DNA from: an uncultured Bacteroidales bacterium
GTDB taxonomy: Bacteria > Bacteroidota > Bacteroidia > Bacteroidales > Bacteroidaceae
NCBI GenBank assembly: GCA_902783615.1
Contig: CACZRQ010000203.1
Coordinates: 1 to 9,921, forward strand
Direction: 5' to 3'
DNA: 9,921 nucleotides
Shown here: piece after piece, positions 7,772-9,921 of the stretch
How the letters are laid out: every line of letters begins with the position of its first letter
How positions within the stretch are numbered: the stretch's first letter is position 1
Position numbers and translations under genes: made by a program
Notes under the pieces: model-generated
What the model was told of the DNA's origin: nothing
Seen by the model: only the letters and a program-made list of their open reading frames with translations
Databases searched by the model: none

Positions 7772-8212
7772 TCAGTCAATGTCTAAAATCGCCGAACGTT
7801 TCAGGACGTCGCCTATTCTGACGCCATTGATACGTAATTCATCCCAAATGCGGGTGGGGTTGTCAAATGTGGCAATAATCTCCCCAGCAGATGATGTGTG
7901 TGGACCGTTACCATTGATGTCAGCTTTGTTGTATTCACGATCGCCATCCCAATTTGGATTGTTGTAAATACGGCGTACTTCAATGGGGTCAAGTTCTGTT
8001 TCTATTGTGTAGAAGTTACCATCATCAACCCAATAGAAAAGAATGTTAAGGCCAACTATTTCCACATAATAGCGGAAAATTGCCTCAGGGTCATCTGTCT
8101 GTGCATCAAGAATAAGGTTCTCTTGCCAGCCTAAACCTTCCTCTGCTAATGAGATGTCACCATGTACACCTACATTGAAGAATCTCTCAATAATAACGTG
8201 TCGATTATCCAT
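7772..8212 (-). CDS. Small, strongly acidic protein of unknown function
   Basis: I do not recognise the family. The 146-residue product has no signal peptide and no obvious membrane segment, although VGLNILFYWV (53-62) is hydrophobic. By hand count it has 28 Asp/Glu against about 12 Lys/Arg, so it should carry a strong negative charge (near -16) and a low pI. The C-terminal part (about 95-146) contains NGNGPHTSSAGEIIATFD and ends in SAILDID. Transcription converges on hsdR and a promoter-like site lies 66-97 nt upstream of its start. Being acidic and next to a type I R-M operon, it might be a DNA-mimic antirestriction protein, but no ArdA or Ocr motif is recognisable, and acidic cytosolic proteins are common. 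It could equally be an unrelated accessory or immunity-type gene. I am fairly sure it is a gene, unsure of its role. Confidence 0.7.
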   Translation of the reverse strand: MDNRHVIIERFFNVGVHGDISLAEEGLGWQENLILDAQTDDPEAIFRYYVEIVGLNILFYWVDDGNFYTIETELDPIEVRRIYNNPNWDGDREYNKADINGNGPHTSSAGEIIATFDNPTRIWDELRINGVRIGDVLKRSAILDID

Positions 8213-8233
8213 ATTCTTTATTCCATTTTAATG

Positions 8234-8274
8234 CCTAGAAGAGTCCACTTTTGTATGTTTGAACTCTTATTAGG
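8234..8274. repeat. Imperfect inverted repeat between divergent start regions
   Basis: CCTAGAAGAGT (8234-8244) and ACTCTTATTAGG (8263-8274) are complementary apart from a one-base bulge or mismatch, with an 18-nt spacer. The spacer contains TATGTTTG (8254-8261), a plus-strand -7-like box, and the right arm overlaps the Shine-Dalgarno of the small ORF at 8285. It could be an operator controlling the minus-strand gene, the small ORF or both. Confidence 0.4.
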
Positions 8275-8277
8275 AGG

Positions 8278-8309
8278 CAAATATATGAAAAACAAGAATT
8301 ACATTCAAG
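8278..8309 (-). promoter_or_regulatory. Putative minus-strand promoter of the acidic-protein gene
   Basis: Read on the minus strand, TATATTTG (8285 to 8278) matches the -7 consensus TAnnTTTG. CTTG (8309 to 8306) lies 20 nt upstream as a -33 element. Transcription would start near 8271, giving a leader of about 60 nt. The -7 box overlaps the start of the small plus-strand ORF at 8285. Confidence 0.5.
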
Positions 8310-8368
8310 ATTTTGGCTGTGAAAATGAAGATGTCGTGATGTTATTATGTATTAATATACAGGAATAA
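8285..8368 (+). CDS. Possible 27-codon small ORF with strong Shine-Dalgarno
   Basis: ATG 8285 is preceded at 7 nt by AGGAGG (8272-8277), an ideal Shine-Dalgarno. A TATGTTTG box lies at 8254-8261 without a good -33 partner. The frame encodes 27 residues, starting MKNKNYIQDFGCENEDVV and ending CINIQE, with two cysteines and no recognisable family. The start matters: the frame stays open upstream to 8162, but that part overlaps the minus-strand gene and lacks a ribosome site. Candidates are a small peptide, a leader peptide for downstream elements, or the stub of a deleted gene. The downstream promoter at 8382-8412 begins 13 nt after its stop. Short length makes chance a real possibility. Confidence 0.35.
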   Translation: MKNKNYIQDFGCENEDVVMLLCINIQE

Positions 8369-8381
8369 TCGTTGGAAGGTG

Positions 8382-8412
8382 TTTGAAGTTAGAAAAATAT
8401 TTACTATCTTTG
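8382..8412 (+). promoter_or_regulatory. Consensus Bacteroidetes promoter P1
   Basis: TTTG at 8382-8385 and TATCTTTG at 8405-8412 are 19 nt apart, the same spacing and -7 box as the hsd promoter. Transcription would start near 8419, about 30 nt before the two-codon ORF at 8450. Confidence 0.75.
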
Positions 8413-8435
8413 CCACAGTGTGAAACAACAAAGAA

Positions 8436-8458
8436 AAGGAGGTGAGATTATGATATAG
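8436..8458 (+). other. Near-perfect Shine-Dalgarno followed by a two-codon ORF (ATG ATA TAG)
   Basis: AAGGAGGTGA (8436-8445) is fully complementary to the usual 16S rRNA 3' tail. It is followed at optimal spacing (7 nt after AGGAGG) by ATG 8450, then ATA and TAG. Directly after the stop is TTTTTTATTTTT (8459-8470). The same Met-Ile-stop reading (ATG ATA stop) is known from the phage lambda barI minigene, whose expression releases peptidyl-tRNA(Ile) and is toxic when peptidyl-tRNA hydrolase is limiting. Here it might be a toxic minigene, a ribosome-stalling leader or a decoy binding site. It could also be a remnant of a lost gene. Confidence 0.45.
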
Positions 8459-8466
8459 TTTTTTAT

Positions 8467-8499
8467 TTTTACTGCATTGAGATAGTTTCACTATCTTTG
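8467..8499 (+). promoter_or_regulatory. Promoter P2 for the structured leader RNA
   Basis: TATCTTTG at 8492-8499 matches the -7 consensus. The upstream element is only a T-run (8466-8470) without the G of TTTG, at 21 nt, so it is weaker than P1. AGATAG (8480-8485) and CTATCT (8491-8496) form a small inverted repeat over the -7 box that could be an operator. Transcription would start near 8506. Confidence 0.55.
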
Positions 8500-8505
8500 C
8501 GAAGA

Positions 8506-8767
8506 ATAAAAACAGTTATTAACCAAGGAAAAGAAGTATTATATACCAGTTTTAGTGTCAGTTAGGTTGCGTTTCGGAAAAAGTTCCTAAGAATCTGGTA
8601 AATTCAATAGCGAAAGCTAATATAATCAAGAAAGCCTGACGATGACCATCTGACCTATGCTGTTGCAAAACGGCGTGGGGCGGACGGTTTATTGTGTTTC
8701 TTGATGGGGGATACCAGCCCCCGGAACTTGGCACAGTAAGTGCCAGTTGCCCTCGCCTTCTTTTTTT
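8506..8767 (+). ncRNA. Candidate structured RNA or 5' leader of unknown class
   Basis: About 260 nt without a credible ORF show several RNA-like elements. TAGC-GAAA-GCTA (8608-8619) is a GNRA tetraloop hairpin. GGAA-AAAG-TTCC (8577-8588) is a short hairpin. GGGGG (8706-8710) pairs with CCCCC (8718-8722) around loop ATACCAG. TTGGCAC (8728-8734) pairs with GTGCCAG (8740-8746) around loop AGTAA. GGCGtGGGgC (8672-8681) pairs with GCCCtCGCC (8749-8757) to enclose the last two hairpins. Longer-range complements include CTGGTA (8595-8600) with TACCAG in the loop at 8712-8717, AAGTTCC (8581-8587) with GGAACTT (8723-8729), and GTCAG (8557-8561) with CTGAC (8636-8640). I do not match it to a known riboswitch. 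It may be an independent sRNA or the leader of the gene at 8794. Confidence 0.55.
8672..8767 (+). terminator. Terminator-like closing stem plus U-tract upstream of the last gene
   Basis: The 3' strand of the closing stem, GCCCTCGCC (8749-8757), is followed at once by TTCTTTTTTT (8758-8767). This is the form of an intrinsic terminator, except that the stem encloses two further hairpins. It lies 27 nt before the ATG at 8794. That suggests transcription attenuation of the downstream gene, or simply the 3' end of a free RNA. Confidence 0.45.
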
Positions 8768-8793
8768 CCCTTCTAAAATCAACCTTTATTACT

Positions 8794-9921
8794 ATGGACC
8801 AAAAACTAGGAATGACATCAGGAAGAGAGATTGGAGACCAGCTGACTCATTTGGAATCGCTGTGTACTGTGTTTGTGAAATCGTTCGATGTGCTATCCAA
8901 GTCGGAAAAAGGACATTTATTGCTGACCATGAAGAATGGTATCCAAAGGCTCAGAAAGAGCATTGACCATGCGGATGTGGAGCAGCGGAAAACCTTGTTG
9001 CAGAAAGCAGAATTCGATGCCCGTAATATTAAGGGTAGGCTGGCATCGGTTTTATGTACGTTGGATGCATACATCAGGAAACCCACAAAGGAGGAAGAAA
9101 GCATCGACATAGAAGAGCTGCTTGATGCCGACAACTCCGAGAATCTGCTGACAATAGAGGAACTGGGCGGGGGATACAACCAAATGCGAAAGTACATACT
9201 GACCCACTTTCACTCTATATACACGATGATGAAGGACACTGCCAACCGAACCGACATCGTGTTGGCAAGCCTCTCGCAGTTTCAGGATGATCTACAAGAC
9301 AGCTGTGAGAAACGGCAGGAACTGTGGGTGATGATGAAGTCGGACTACCTCATGCAGCAATGGGATGAGCAGAAAGCAGCCATCATCTATCGCATCAAGC
9401 TGGATTTGGATGATGAGAAGAACTGCAAGCTAACCAAGACGGAAATACTGGAAAGAGCGTTGAAGCAGCTGAAAACCGACCATATAACAAATATCTATAA
9501 ACGGGAATTGAAAGAGCTGAACCAGACAGTGTTGGATGAATGGCAGTCGCCTCTCGACGTGCTGATGAAACATCGTGACAAGCTACAAGATGAGGATATC
9601 GCCGATTTCCTGTGCTTCTTCTATTCGCACGACTACATCACCGAAGCCCTGCAAGCCCTGCTGCTTCGGGAGCCTTCCGACTACGACCAGCTGTTCTGCA
9701 ACAAGGCGGCACAGGAATACGTGGAAACGCTGATTCCTGTGCTGAAGACGTATGGGGGCATTAATGACAAGGGGCATTATGGCATCTTGAAACTGGTGCT
9801 GCAGGACTTGGGGTTGGCTGAACAGGAACTGGACAACGGATATCAGATGATGCTGTTTGTGAACGAGAAGATGATTAAGCGTGAAGACGAGAAACTTTCC
9901 AGACAGGATAGCATTACTAAA
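8794..9921 (+). CDS. Unknown helical protein, 3' end beyond the window (partial)
   Basis: The frame is open from ATG 8794 to the window edge: 376 codons are visible and no stop is reached. I do not firmly recognise the family; it looks like the hypothetical proteins found repeatedly in Bacteroides and Prevotella accessory DNA. The product is highly charged and appears almost wholly alpha-helical, with no signal peptide or membrane segment. It has a Leu/Lys-rich N-terminal part (10-100), an acidic linker (98-118, EEESIDIEELL), then long helical stretches (150-290). A separate-looking C-terminal block starts near 299 (QLFCNKAAQEYVETLIPVL) and contains DLGLAEQE and NGYQMMLFVNE (348-358). No nuclease, ATPase or catalytic motif is visible. 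No Shine-Dalgarno precedes the ATG. A second ATG at codon 7 is possible, but the long open frame and uniform coding character support 8794. It is probably transcribed from P2 through the structured leader. Confidence 0.85.
   Translation, partial: MDQKLGMTSGREIGDQLTHLESLCTVFVKSFDVLSKSEKGHLLLTMKNGIQRLRKSIDHADVEQRKTLLQKAEFDARNIKGRLASVLCTLDAYIRKPTKEEESIDIEELLDADNSENLLTIEELGGGYNQMRKYILTHFHSIYTMMKDTANRTDIVLASLSQFQDDLQDSCEKRQELWVMMKSDYLMQQWDEQKAAIIYRIKLDLDDEKNCKLTKTEILERALKQLKTDHITNIYKRELKELNQTVLDEWQSPLDVLMKHRDKLQDEDIADFLCFFYSHDYITEALQALLLREPSDYDQLFCNKAAQEYVETLIPVLKTYGGINDKGHYGILKLVLQDLGLAEQELDNGYQMMLFVNEKMIKREDEKLSRQDSITK

Noticed and set aside
7779..8134. Plus-strand frames (62 and 78 codons) opposite the acidic-protein gene
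   Set aside because: They overlap each other and the longer minus-strand frame, and lack promoters or ribosome sites.
8558..8782. 74-codon minus-strand frame over the structured RNA region
   Set aside because: It is explained by the stems and GC-rich patches of the candidate RNA, and it lacks a ribosome site and protein-like composition.
8506..8793. Retron, group II intron or diversity-generating element reading of the structured region
   Set aside because: No reverse transcriptase is visible in the window, no intron domain V is recognisable, and there is no template/variable repeat pair.
8694..8966. 90-codon plus-strand frame overlapping the leader and the start of the 8794 gene
   Set aside because: It runs out of frame through the beginning of the longer coding region, and its start lies inside the candidate RNA stem region.

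Overview
The window looks like a chromosomal defence or accessory region from a member of the Bacteroidota, most likely Bacteroidales (Prevotella/Segatella or Bacteroides). The basis is a set of TTTG-N19-TATCTTTG promoters, which match the Bacteroidetes -33/-7 consensus, together with protein sequences of Bacteroidales character. Base composition is moderate, with sharply AT-rich islands.

Layout. Positions 1-644 carry no convincing gene. They hold a short TAGCGCGCAAAA repeat pair and a nested inverted repeat of about 170 bp: four 8-bp GGTGTCAY units on each side of a perfect 15-bp AT-rich palindrome. They end in a promoter at 564-594. Positions 645-7696 are one tight plus-strand operon encoding a complete type I restriction-modification system: hsdM (645-2507), hsdS (2509-3786), a BRO-N/Fic fusion (3787-4671) and hsdR (4676-7696). 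Gaps between genes are 0 to 4 nt. A perfect 15-bp hairpin at 7705-7739 closes the operon. A convergent minus-strand gene (7772-8212) encodes a small, very acidic protein of unknown family.

Positions 8213-8793 are a dense non-coding or mini-ORF region. It has a minus-strand promoter for the acidic gene, a possible 27-codon ORF with a strong Shine-Dalgarno, and a consensus promoter followed by a near-perfect Shine-Dalgarno and a two-codon ORF (ATG ATA TAG). A second -7 box then leads into about 270 nt of sequence that looks like a structured RNA ending in a terminator-like stem and U-tract. From 8794 to the window end runs a long helical-looking protein gene (376 codons visible, incomplete) that this RNA precedes as a leader.

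How the parts work together. HsdS holds two target recognition domains and, with HsdM, forms the methyltransferase; adding HsdR gives the restriction complex. The Fic protein sits inside the same transcription unit. It has an intact catalytic motif and a C-terminal SxxxE auto-inhibitory motif of the class III type. It is therefore a plausible AMPylating toxin or effector co-regulated with restriction, and its last codons also contain the Shine-Dalgarno of hsdR. The least explained part is the right-hand module: minigene, structured leader RNA and unknown helical protein.
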